NCBI GenBank assembly: GCA_020746995.1 | Contig: JAGPXD010000001.1 | Location: 496,001 to 560,000, forward strand | DNA length: 64,000 nt | From: Plectosphaerella cucumerina | Taxonomy: Eukaryota; Ascomycota; Sordariomycetes; Glomerellales; Plectosphaerellaceae | Direction of reading: 5' to 3' | In this document: positions 43,922 through 54,377 of the stretch, in pieces | How positions within the stretch are numbered: the first letter of the stretch is position 1 | Layout of the letters: each line of letters begins with the position of its first letter | Made by a program: the position numbers and the translations under genes | The notes under the pieces: model-generated | Database searches by the model: none | The model's input: the letters and a program-made list of their open reading frames with translations, nothing else | Told to the model about the DNA's origin: nothing

Positions 43922-44398
43922 ATGACACCCACGACTCGCACAATCTCCCTCTCGACGCCCATCGCTGCCGATCCGTCGCGGGCCTTTGCTGTCATCACTA
44001 ACCTCGCCGGGTACAACACCTGGCTCCCGCACTCCGACGCCTTCAAGGGGACGACAGAAATCACGGACCACCCCATCAAGGTCGGCACGCGCTACACGGA
44101 GCCAAGTCCCAACGGCACACGGTACGGGCGCGTCACGGAGCTCGACGCGGCGCGACGACATGTACGGTTCCACCAGCCGATGAAGGCGAGGCCTGAGATT
44201 CTGGGGCTCGAAATCGACATCCAGGTCAACATCAGGGTTCAAGAGGGGCCAAACGGCGGCTGTGTGCTGGAGAGGGAGACGATTATCGGGTTCCCGTGGG
44301 TCATGACGCCGTTGGTCGGGTACATCACGGCGCAGTTCGAGACGGAGATTCGCAGGGTCGTGCAGGTGTTCAAGGAACATCTGGAGGCGGAGGGATGA
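43922..44398 (+). CDS. SRPBCC/polyketide-cyclase-like lipid-binding domain protein
   Basis: Single exon, 158 residues. Hallmarks of the START/Bet v1-like fold (Polyketide_cyc2) are an N-terminal strand (TISLSTPIAADPSRAFAVI), then a short helix and the conserved aromatic turn NTWLPHSD. GTRYTEP, a long beta sheet, and a final amphipathic helix (FETEIRRVVQVFKEHLEAE) follow. Members bind hydrophobic ligands or act as cyclases/dehydratases. The frame is open to 43859, but the 43922 start fits the domain boundary. It lies in the same orientation as the O-methyltransferase-like gene at 45071. Metabolic role unknown. Confidence 0.8.
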   Translation: MTPTTRTISLSTPIAADPSRAFAVITNLAGYNTWLPHSDAFKGTTEITDHPIKVGTRYTEPSPNGTRYGRVTELDAARRHVRFHQPMKARPEILGLEIDIQVNIRVQEGPNGGCVLERETIIGFPWVMTPLVGYITAQFETEIRRVVQVFKEHLEAEG

Positions 44399-45070
44399 GC
44401 CGGCAGCCGGGGCTGACAGTGAGTCAATGGAGTGCCGTAGAGGCTCCGGGAATAGTGGCGTTCCAGCGTCACTGGGGCGGAGATCTGTTAGCAGAAGCTG
44501 AAGACATCGAGATGACCACGCCACGACCATTTGAACTCTGGATGCGATCTATCCCATTTCTGTATTCTAAAAGGACGATCTGAAACTTTCACACCACAGC
44601 TGGAGGTCAACCTGATCATGTCAAGTCGGGGTCAAAACGCCAGTAGAAATGATAAAAAGCCTCCTTCGCCTGGTGATGCCCTTGCAAGCAGCTTGCAGCT
44701 CGCCAATTCACCATCACCTGCTTGACGCAACCAGGTCGACGCAAGACAGCCAACGTCGCCGAGCGATCAAATGAAGCTACATAATGATGTCGGCGTTCCT
44801 GATGGATGCCATGCTTAAGGAGACGGCCAACAGACGGAGAGAGAGGGACGCCAGACGAAGGGCGCGACGCCTTGTAAGACGAGGTCCCCCAAGCTCAACC
44901 GCTACCAGCGACCCCTCATCAGTGAGTCAACCGTGCATCTTCACGTCGCATTTCAACCAGCCAAGCCGGCGACATGACTGTACTACCGACACATCCGTGA
45001 CCAAAACCCGACCGCCGTCCTCCTCTCTGGCTGTGAATCAATCCTCAACTCACATCTCCAGTGTCCCATC
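44399..45070. other. Intergenic, 0.67 kb, with a possible short ORF
   Basis: Promoter of the O-methyltransferase-like gene. From about 44784 a short frame encodes a basic helix (MSAFLMDAMLKETANRRRER and onward) followed by a GTAAGA donor-like site. A tiny gene or upstream ORF is possible but not supported further. Confidence 0.35.
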
Positions 45071-45840
45071 ATGACTCCTCACCTCGAGACCCTCGACGCG
45101 ACGCTGCGCTCGATCCAAGCCGAGCCGCGCACCATCGCGCTCCTGCGGGACCTGCACACGCAGGCCCTCACCGAGCCGCCCTATATCAGCACCGACTCGC
45201 AGCCACAGTCAGTTGCGCTCGACCGCTTCGTCGCCCTCGAGCCCGACAAGTGCTCGCTCGTATACCTCCTCTTGCGGTCCAGCGGCGCCCGCTACGTCGT
45301 CGAGGCTGGCACCTCGTTTGGCGTCAGCACAATCTACCTCGCCCTTGCCGTCGGCCAGAACGTCCGCGCGGCTAGTGGGGGTGCTGGCAGCGGCACCGTC
45401 ATCGCGACGGAGAATGAGCCGACCAAGGCCGCCAGGGCTCGCAAGCACTGGGCTGCTGCTGGCGAGGGCGACGCTGTGGCTTCTTGGATTGATCTGAAGG
45501 AGGGTGATTTGCGTGAGACTCTGAAGACCGATATGCCAGACTCGGTGGACTTTATGCTCCTTGATAGTGAGTCCGGGGTGCTGCCCTGATTCCTGCCCTG
45601 TAGCTTGTGCCATGCTGACCGATGCGATCCCCCCCAGTCTGGGCCCCTCTCGCCCTTCCCTCACTGCTGGTGGTCAAGCCCCGTCTTCGAGTCGGCGCCA
45701 TGATCGTCGTCGACAACTACACTGCTGGGCAGGCCAAGTACAAGGACCTCGCCGCCTATCTCGAAGATCCGGCCAACGGCTTCAAGGCCATGACGGTGCC
45801 ATTCCAAGGCGGCCTTCACGTCGCCGTCTATCTCGGATGA
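45071..45840 (+). CDS. O-methyltransferase-like SAM-dependent enzyme
   Basis: Exons 45071-45566 and 45638-45840 give 232 residues. The SAM-binding motif is VVEAGTSFGVSTIYLA (residues about 76-91), as in class I enzymes related to the caffeoyl-CoA/catechol O-methyltransferase group. GTVIATENEP supplies the acidic ribose-binding motif. VDFMLLD, joined by the intron to IWAPLALP, and AMIVVDNYTAG near the end match the metal-binding Asp/Asp-Asn region of cation-dependent O-methyltransferases. The intron has a GTGAGT donor and a CCCAG acceptor. Likely cytosolic; the substrate is not predictable. Confidence 0.85.
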
Positions 45841-47072
45841 GGGGTCACTGTCAGATGGAAGGGTGACGCATGCAGCGGCGGATGAGGTTCCATCGGGCTG
45901 GTCTGCTGAAGCAAGCCCCGGTGCATGGCCAGGGTCAGTGTCTGGGCACATGTGGCCATCTTGTAGGAGCAAAATGCTTGGCTGTTTTCACCTTGATTTG
46001 GACGCCGCCGTCTTGGCCATCGCTCCAGGCTCCAAAAGTTGCCCGTCCCCTGGAGGCCCCTGTTTAGCGACGTGTGGGCTGGGAGCTGAGTAGCGCTGCT
46101 GGGGGGCCTTGTGCTTGTGGTCTCAGCTAAACGTCAAGTTCGCCGTCATCAACATTCAAATCCAATGCCAGTGAGCGCTACATGTCACTCGGTTTCGCTC
46201 TAGAAAGAGGCCTTTAGATGGCCACCCACTTCGAACGGCGGCAGACCCTCCTCCCGCCCCCTCGTACCGCTCTGTCGGTATCGCCACGAGCGCCGGGCTG
46301 CGGGAGGGGGGCACAGCTCGTGGAGGAACCAGGCCGACCGTCCCGAAAGAGGGGTCCCCCATGCGCTGGTCAGGGATAAGGGCGGTCCCGGTTCCAGGGA
46401 TTCGGGCTCCCGGGCCAGGAATGATGGGACTGTCGACACACTACACACTCCTTCGCGCAAGCCTCGCTCCGTCTAGTGGCTCGGGGTCCACGCTGGTTGC
46501 AGTAGTTCCAGCGCCTCCGGCTGTTTCCTGAGTCGAATGTCGTCAGCAGACCAGCTGCCTCGCTTCGACCAGCGAAGCGGAGAGCCCAATGAAGGATAAG
46601 AGACGAGAGACGGACAAGCTCGTCGGCCGAGTCGAGCAAAGCTAAGCTCACGGTAGGCGAATGGATGGATACCCTACAGGGAACTGGCAGATGCGGCATA
46701 TCATCCGGGAGGATCCAACGAACCCTGGTCAACTTGCTTCGGTTCGACCTGACGAGAGAGGAGGAGCCCTGCCTCGGCTTACTGGCATGCAACCATGCCC
46801 GACCATTATCGGACTCATCCTCGTGCTGGTGCCCCTCATTGTTCGATTGTAATCTGGCCCATCGGCCGATCCCACCAACCATGGTGGCAGACGGCCCGCG
46901 AACCCCTGCCGTCCATTCCCTTGGGACTGGTCCTCGTGGCTTTCTTTCCATTCTTCCCATCGTGCTCCAACCGTCCAAATATCATTTCCTCGAAACATCC
47001 GCATGCGGAGCCGGTGAGAGCATTTGCGGCATAGATCCCGTTGGTTGCGAGCAGCTCTCACTTTCCTTGACA
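45841..47072. other. Intergenic, 1.23 kb
   Basis: A 202-codon minus-strand frame at 46370-46978 and a plus-strand frame leading into 47342 are present, but their composition looks non-coding. The LaeA-like gene's first exon could extend into the right end if an upstream ATG is used. Confidence 0.45.
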
Positions 47073-48545
47073 ATGTGTCTGGATGACGAGGATGAGACGG
47101 CGGCGGCGATCACGCCTGATGAAGTGAGTTTGAAATGCCCCCTTCTCATTCCGGACTCTCCAGTATCCAGCTCTCGGCGGTTGGAGAAAGTAAATCTGAC
47201 TTTTCATACTGACTACCGGATCTTCCAGAACCAGCATCCCATGGACGACATGGATTCGGTGAGCCAAGCCTGCATCCCGTCGACAGCGAAGCGCACTCTA
47301 CCTTACCCCGCAATGCTGTGTAACCACCCTAGCACCCACTGACATCCCACACTCTCTAGACATATGCAGGCGAAGCCGACCGCGTCTCCTTGACATCATT
47401 AACGTCGTCTCTTCTCAAAGGTCAAGTCGAGGGAGGACGGACATACGCCATCTACGGGAAAGAAGGCGAGCATCTCACGTCTTGTTCTGCGGCGTCGTAC
47501 TGACCTGAACTCATGTTAACAGAATACGGCCTGCCGATGGATGAGGCCGAGTTGGAGCGCATCGACATGTGCCACGTCAAGTATTGCGCCCTGATCGGCA
47601 AGAAGAAGTACCTAGCGCCCATCGGCCAGCCGCAAAGGATACTGGATCTCGGGTGCGGGACCGGCAAGTCATTCAGCATCTCCCTCGACATCTGGACGCG
47701 CTGACAGACGCAGGCATATGGTCGATAGAGATGGCAGAAGAGTTCCCTGGTGCACTGGTGAGTGCAGCAACCTCTACCTGAGACAACTGACCTCGGAAGC
47801 TCATCTTTTAGGTGACCGGTGTCGACGTCGCACCCACACAACCAGACTGGGTCCCGCCAAATTGCCATTTCGAAATAGACGACATTGAACAGCTCTGGAC
47901 GTGGCCAGATTCCTTCGACTTTATCTACTCCCGAGATCTCCTTCTTGCCATTCGAGATTGGCCCAAGCTTATTGATCAGACGTACAAGTGGGAACTCTCC
48001 TGCTCTTTCTTCCGGTCCATCCCTGACTCCAATAGACATCTCAAGCCCGGTGGCTGGGTCGAATTCCAGGCCATTATCGGCGTTCTCGGCTGTGACGACG
48101 ACTCCATCCCAGAGGACAGCTACCTCCGCAAGTTCTCCTCGACCATGGAAGCCGGCTCGACACAGTTCGGCGCCAGCCTCTCAGATCCCATGCGGTGGAA
48201 AGGATGGTTCGACGATCGCGGTTTCTGCAACGTCACCCAGCGCGTCTTCAAGCTGCCCTTCAACCCCTGGGCCGCCGACCCAAGGCTCAAGATTCTCGGT
48301 GCATGGGAAATGGAGAACCTGCTCGGAGGCCTTGAAGCCATGGTCTCGCGAATGTTCCAGAAGGGCCTCGGCTGGACGAGAGACGAGGTGACGGTGTTCC
48401 TGGGGCATCTGAAGAGGGAGGTTACGGATCCGGGAATGCACGGGTATTGGCCATAGTAAGTGCCCGACGTTTGCAATCAATCTGCGGATACTGACGTGGT
48501 TTACTTAGTTGCGTGGTTTATGCGCAAAGGCCGCCCGAAGGCTGA
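47073..48545 (+). CDS. LaeA-like SAM-dependent methyltransferase, eight exons with two GC-AG introns
   Basis: Exons 47073-47123, 47229-47258, 47360-47465, 47523-47663, 47714-47757, 47812-47987, 48036-48455 and 48509-48545 encode 334 residues. The order RTYAIYGKEEYGLPMDEAE, DLGCGTGIWSIEMAEEFP, VTGVDVAPTQP and FDFIYSRDLL, then HLKPGGWVEFQ, is that of LaeA/methyltransferase_23 proteins. LaeA itself regulates secondary metabolism in the nucleus, but the family is large, so the name is only by similarity. Introns 3 (47466-47522, donor GCGAGC) and 4 (47664-47713, donor GCAAGT) start with GC. GT alternatives nearby break the frame, and the GC choice restores GKEEYG and GCGTGIWS. The first two short exons and the start are the least certain part. 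Confidence 0.83.
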
Positions 48546-48996
48546 TCACCACACCTCTGGGCGCCTGAGGAAAGCTAAGAGGAGGGACAAGAGTAGGTGA
48601 AACCGTGAGAGGCAGCCTCAGTTGCTCGACATCTTCAGTCAACGAGGGAGTGGTACGACTGAATAAGTGTCAGATTTGAAGCGCAATGAAATTACTAGTT
48701 CCGAGGCACTCCTTGGACCACCCCAACCTCTTCTCCGAATCACGCGCATGTTTCGTGGTGGTTGCTCGAGTCGTGTTCCGGGCTACCCCGGATTATGGGC
48801 CAGCTGAACTCGGAAAAACTCGTTGGTCCGGTTCTCCATTCCCGCTCCAGCTATGTGAGTCGGATTCCGCGCCACCCGAGCCCCGTCACGAAAACGCAAC
48901 CCCTCTCTCTTGTCCTCGGATCGATCCCGTGGACTTGGAATCCGGAGAACACATCGACACACTCCTCAGCGCCCAGGTGCCGTACATCGTCCCACC
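48546..48996. other. Intergenic, 0.45 kb
   Basis: Spacer and promoter of the Zn2Cys6 gene. The leader contains several upstream ATGs in other frames. Confidence 0.5.
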
Positions 48997-51394
48997 ATGG
49001 CCCCCGCAGTATCTGCCGGACCCTCCTCAATCGCCTCTCATACGTCGCCTGCCAGCGTTGTGTCGCAGACACCCACTCAGAAGAAGCGCGGCGTGGGGAC
49101 CCTGGCCTCGTCTCCGGATTCCGTCGTCGCAAACCCGAGGAGGGCCAAAAAGGTCAGCCGCGCCTGCGACTTCTGCAAGTCGAAGAAGCTCAAGTGCTCC
49201 GGCACTTCGCCGTGTGACGGATGCAAGAAGAGACGACTTCTATGCGAATACGACGCAGTCTATCGACGGGGGAGACCGCCCACTCCGCCTCCAGCTCCAA
49301 CTTCAGCTCCAGACGTCACCGAGGAGCCCGAAATCGCACCGCAAGACGGGTCAGCAACTCTCCTTTTTTCATTCACAAGCCTCATTGCCTTCGAGTAACC
49401 TTCGGACGCAGCCATGGCATCGTTGGAAGATCTCCTTAGCTGACTAGATTTCTTCTCCCCCAGACCACCTGAGGCCACGAGGGTACCTAGCCAAGAGCAC
49501 GAGCCGACGCACGAGCATGCTGTCCCAAACCCCGGCGGGGACTCCACCTCACGAACATCGCCAGAGCTCGAGAGCGCAGAGATCGAAGGACAATACTTCG
49601 ACCTGACGTCGAGTCTCACATTTCTCCACCGAGCGTGGAAGCGCCTCTCCGCTCAGAACGGGAATGGCGCTGTGCCTCAAGTCGCCAGTGGAAATGAACA
49701 GCACCAGAACCTCTTCTCTGCCGGCGACAAGCCGTTTCTTACGACGCCGAGCGAGCAAATCCCCATTATCCCGGATCAAGACACGGCGATGCAAATTCTC
49801 AAGTTCTACTTTGATATCTGCGTCATTACCTACAGATTCCTTCATCGCGATCTGGTGGCTGGGTGGCTCAGCAGCGCCATTGCCAACAGCCAAGCAGGCC
49901 TCCCATTCCATTATGGTATTGGCCATGCCAGAGCCTCCATCGTCTTGACCATCATCGCCATCGTGGCTCTTCGGCGAGGGAAGATCAGTGGGCCTACGGA
50001 ATGTTCGGACAACGGCAACTTCGTCATTGACAGCAATAGCGACGCGTTCTTCTGTGCCTCAAAGAGACTGACCGACGCCGAGGTCGGCTATCCTACGCTA
50101 GAGTCTGCCCAGTCCCGACTGCTGCAGGTACTGTACCTCCTCCAGTCAACAAGAATGAACCAGGCCTGGTTCGTCTTTGGAAGTACTCTCCCCATCGTCT
50201 CGGCCCTAGGTCTGCACCGGCGCAGGCGCAATGCATCCGGTAAGACTGCTCCTGGCTTCGACTACATCCTCTCTCAGTGTCGAAAGCGCACTTTTTGGGT
50301 TGCCTACACCATCGACAAGTATCTAGCCGTTGTGTTTGGACGGCCGCCACTTTACCACGACGACGATATCAACCAGGACTTCCCCGACTGCGTCAACGAC
50401 GAGGACATGACGCCGCAAGGTCGGGCAGCACACGAACCCGCCATGGATTGCCACATCGAATCGCTCATCTTCCATGCGAAGATAGCGCAACTCATCGACC
50501 GCACCTCGCGCGAGGTGTATTCTATCAAAAAGATCCCGCACAGCGAACGACTCAAAGCGGCCGACAAGGTCGGACGAGCCCTGAAAGATTGGCGCGAAGC
50601 GTTGCCCTATCATCTCGGGACATTGAAACCCATGTCCCTCATCCCTCCCTTCCGTCGACAGGCCATGGCGATGAAGCTGGCGTACTGCCATGCCATCATG
50701 CATGCAAACAGACCTTTCCTGCTTGGAACAACCGCTCAGCAAGCGAGTTCTGACCCTCTTCAAGACAGCGTCAAGGAATGCATCGGCGCCGCCCGCGTTG
50801 CCCTTGAGACTGTCAACGCCATGTCGACCGACGGCACCTTGTTCCACGCATTTTGGTGGACCCCATATGTGACCTTCTGTGCCCTTGCTGTGGTCTACAT
50901 CTGGGAGATTCAGCAGCCTCGGTCTACTACAGTTCCCGAGGAGCCTGGTTTCAATGACCTTCTCGAACTGGCCGAGAGATGTCAGAACCATCTGGCCCAG
51001 GCCACGGCGGCCGATAGTCCGAGCCGACGGTACAGCGTCATCCTCGAGGAGCTCCGACAAGAAGCAAAGTATCGCTCCATGAGAGCTTCGCGGCACACGA
51101 TGCCTGATCAGGTCGCTGGGTTTGCCGCGCCTTCCAGCGGAGTTGCTGACGCCAACATGAATCCAGGAGCTGGCCAGTCTATTGCAGCTCCAATGGAAGG
51201 GGGTTCTTTCGACGGAGATGCAGGGCTGTATGGCATGAACCCACTTGAGGATTGGCAGACAACTGACTGGCTTGACCTCGACTCTTCGGTAAGCCCAGCT
51301 TGTGTCAAAGAAGGATGCACTCTAACCTGGATTTTAGGCGTTTGGGCCCTACCCTGACTTTGAAACTGCTCTTTGGATGCCCCCGGAACCATAG
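48997..51394 (+). CDS. Zn2Cys6 fungal-specific transcription factor
   Basis: Exons 48997-49394, 49464-51288 and 51338-51394 give 759 residues. The binuclear zinc cluster is at Cys57-x2-Cys60-x6-Cys67-x5-Cys73-x2-Cys76-x6-Cys83 (ACDFCKSKKLKCSGT onward) and is preceded by basic residues. The middle carries the fungal transcription-factor domain, with LKFYFDICVITYRFLHRDL, RLLQVLYLLQSTRMNQAW, the CRKRTFWVAYTIDKYL signature and FGRPPLYHDDDI. The C-terminal tail is acidic and rich in Trp and Asp (EDWQTTDWLDLDSS), typical of an activation region. The first intron's donor is either GTAACC at 49395 (69-nt intron, preferred) or GTCAGC at 49350; both keep the frame. The adjacent Dal5-type permease and aldolase genes are likely targets; this is inference. 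Confidence 0.9.
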
Positions 51395-51787
51395 GCATGT
51401 GGCGAGTTGGAGAACTCCACACCCGGTCCATAACATCAAGCGACCTAGGTAGGTATTTAAATGGTAGAAAATCTGTAGTGGGCAACTCTGTGTAACCAAT
51501 TTTCATGTGGTCCTGCGAGGTAGTCTCAATGGACATCGCTCTTTACGCACGACCCTCCTGCCTTCTTTTGCAACGGCCTGGTGACGCCGCCAGATCCTGT
51601 CCGGGATGACTGGTCGAACAAGAACATCACCAATAAAGGTGAGCGAGAAGCTTGAGACAGTTCATCTCGATGCGAATGCTGATTGTCTGTGGCAAACAGG
51701 GACTTTGATGGGCATATGCCGCTCCAGAAGCTACTCCTGAACAGTCAAGCAAATGATGTCCCTGACAGCCAACCCGACCCATCCAGT
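51395..51787. other. Convergent 3' spacer
   Basis: Lies between the stop of the regulator and the stop of the MFS gene. No gene seen. Confidence 0.5.
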
Positions 51788-53583
51788 TTACAGTGCATAT
51801 TTGAACAGGGGACTCTTCTCGTCCATCTTATCCAACTCTTCATCCGTGTACTTCTCCCTGATTTCAGACTCACTCAGTAGAGCCTTTTGCTTGTTCAGGC
51901 GCAATAGAGAGAACTCGAGCACACAGGCTGCCACGATACCGGCCGATGCGAAACCGAACGACGTCCCGAAGCCGGTGGGATATCTCGGTGCCTCTTTCTC
52001 GAGATATATGTAGCTGCCGATGAGGCCTCCAACGTTGCCCACGCAGACAAGGAATCCAATACTGATGGCTCGCTTTGCTGGGTTGGGACAGTTGGCAACG
52101 TTCCAGGCGTTGACGCACGGGAGAATGGGATACATGCTGACACGGTCCGTGTTAGTGGTTGTTTCCAGGATAACTTAGCAGTTGAACTTTATGTTCTTAC
52201 CCTGTGCATGCAAGACAGAGAGCAAAGTAACAAAGCCCAATGTTGTTCTTGATGTCGCCGCTCTTGGTAAAGAGGATGCTGAATGCCACGATCAAGCAGA
52301 GCTGCGGCCCTACGAGGAACGGAAACCTCCAGGAGTGCTTGTCCGCAAAGACGGAGAACACGTATGCCGAGATGGCGCCGCAGGCATAGGGTGGAATGGT
52401 CATGAGCTGGGCGTTGCTCGAGGTGTATCCCATGTTCTTGATGATCTGAGGCATTGTGAACTTCATCGCATAATTAGGCACAGCGTTGGACCAGTTGGCG
52501 AGGATCAGAAGCCACATCTTCCAGTCGAGAATGATGGAGAAGAAGGCGTCCTTGTCGAAGTGCTTGTCGCGGTACTCATTGGGCTTGACCACGCGGCGGG
52601 CCTGCTGGCGAAGCTCGAGGTAGCGCTTCTCGTCGGCAGTAAGCCACGGGGACAGTGCAGGAGAGTCGACAAGCCAAAGAAGGCAGGCCAGCCCAACAAT
52701 GACTGTTGCGATGCCTTCGATGATGAAGATCTGGCTTGTCAGCTGCTGCACGAACAGGTGCTCAACCTAAACTTACCCATCGCCAGCCCTCAAGTCCAGC
52801 AGCTCCGTCCATCTTGGCAATGGCAAAGGCAAGAAGCCCTGAAAAGGCACCTCCAGAGGCGGCCGAAGTGTAAAGGATGGCAATTCTCGTTTGCGTCTCG
52901 TTGGGCAGGTACCACTTGGAAATGATGAGGATTGCACCTGGCAGAAAGCCAGCCCTTTTACCGGACACGTCAGTCTGGGTTCATGGCGGCGCTCTGGGCC
53001 TCAGATGTAGACTGGACTCACTCGAAGAGGCCGAGGAAGATCCTGACAGCTATGAGTCCACCAAAGTTCTGCACAATGCCAGTCAGGGTCATGATGACCC
53101 CCCAGATAGTGACGATAGTGCCCATGTACAGCGAAGGCCGCTTGAACAGGTGAAGCACCATGTTGCTCGGCACTTCGGCCAAGATGAACGGGACGAAGAA
53201 GACCGAGACGGCGACATTGTAGTCGACACCGGTCATATTGAGGCTCTTCGGGAGGCCCTCGATTTTCGCGTTGCCAAGGTTGGTCTTGTCGAGATAGGCG
53301 AAGAGATAGAGGAGGACAAGCATGGGAATCAGGCGGATCTGGAAAGCACAATGCGTGTGGTTAGCGATGGTAGGGGCGGACTGTTGTTGCGATGCAGGGA
53401 TCTCACATCGACTTTGCGAACCGCTTTCTTCTTGGTTGAGTCGGGCAGGTTATCCAGGAAGTCGGCGTCATCCTGAGACATGCCGCCGCGATGCTGGAAC
53501 TCGGAGTGCTTCGCCGTGTCTTTAGGACTGGACGCCCTCTCGACGTCAGACCGTACGGAGAGCGGTCTTTCCAAGTTCGCCAT
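51788..53583 (-). CDS. MFS anion permease of the Dal5/allantoate (ACS) family
   Basis: Minus strand, exons 53407-53583, 53022-53338, 52777-52954, 52201-52730 and 51788-52136, giving 516 residues. The hydrophilic N-terminus precedes twelve predicted membrane helices. The first helix has IPMLVLLYLFAYLDKTNLGNAKIEGL, in segments typical of Dal5/TNA1 proteins. LGLFEAGFLPGAILIISKWY and the FIIEGIATVIVG helix are family hallmarks, and a long central loop contains the basic residues KRYLELRQQARR. Substrates in this family are carboxylates such as allantoate, nicotinate, pantothenate and sugar acids. All four introns join the frame cleanly. The start lies 794 bp from the divergent aldolase gene. Confidence 0.92.
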
Positions 53584-54377
53584 GCTTCTTGAAGGGATGC
53601 GAACGACTGTTTGGGATAGATGAGAAGGAAGGTGCCAAGATCTGGCACGTTGACTTTGAGGGGAGGATAGTTCTGGAGACTGAAAAACAACAGTCCGAGG
53701 TGGAATACGAACGCAGTCTTTATACTGCGGAGAGGTTTTGGGAAAGAGAGACCACGAGGAAAGCGTCTTCTTACTCCTCAATGGCCCGGACTCACACCAA
53801 TGCCAGGCAGATAAGTCGTGGTTTTGTGGAGCTCCCCCGAGTTCCCCAGAACTCCGGGTCTGGGGTACACATGGGGCTCGGATCCCCGGATTCTTTCTCG
53901 GGACCAACTTGAAATGTACACCATGCCCTTTTTGGACCACTTGCCCGTAGTGAAGTGGTGGATGGGGCGACATGATAGTCCTGAGTTGGCCTCTTATTTC
54001 CGAGGGTGCTTGCCTCTGGCTCCGGATTATCAGCCCGGAAACCGCCATGAGACCCCACCCGGGTTTGTGCTCGGAAAAGTCCGGCTCACCCGGAAACCTC
54101 ATCGATCGTGTCCCAGTTCACCAGAATCTGTCACTGCCTGGACTCGGACTTCGGTCGAGAGAAGGCGCGGGCCAGTTCAAGACGTGTTCGGTGATCTGCG
54201 GGCAGCAGGAACCATATAAGTCGGTGCCCTTCCAGCCTTCAAGATTTGGAAGTCTCTATTGACATCAGCATCAACCACATCAAGTCCCCGGATTCCGCAA
54301 CCCAACTTGAGAATCTCACTCATCGTCTTATACATACTTTACTTCTTCACACACAAAGCTCCCACCATCCATCCACA
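53584..54377. promoter_or_regulatory. Shared divergent promoter, MFS permease / aldolase
   Basis: 794 bp between two start codons on opposite strands. CCGGA occurs at 53787-53791, 53886-53890, 54022-54026, 54035-54039 and 54090-54094. The 10-mer CCCGGAAACC is repeated at 54034-54043 and 54089-54098. CGG-N6-CCG (the spacing used by Ppr1/UaY-type regulators) lies at 54072-54083, and CGG-N4-CCG at 53879-53888. Zn2Cys6 proteins bind paired CGG triplets, so these are candidate sites for the adjacent regulator. This is inference. Confidence 0.5.
54214..54220 (+). promoter_or_regulatory. TATA box of the aldolase gene
   Basis: ATATAAG, about 160 bp upstream of the ATG at 54378 and downstream of the CCGGA cluster. 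Confidence 0.5.

Noticed and set aside
46370..46978. 202-codon minus-strand frame upstream of the LaeA-like gene
   Set aside because: No domain, and it overlaps the promoter and possible leader of the LaeA-like gene.
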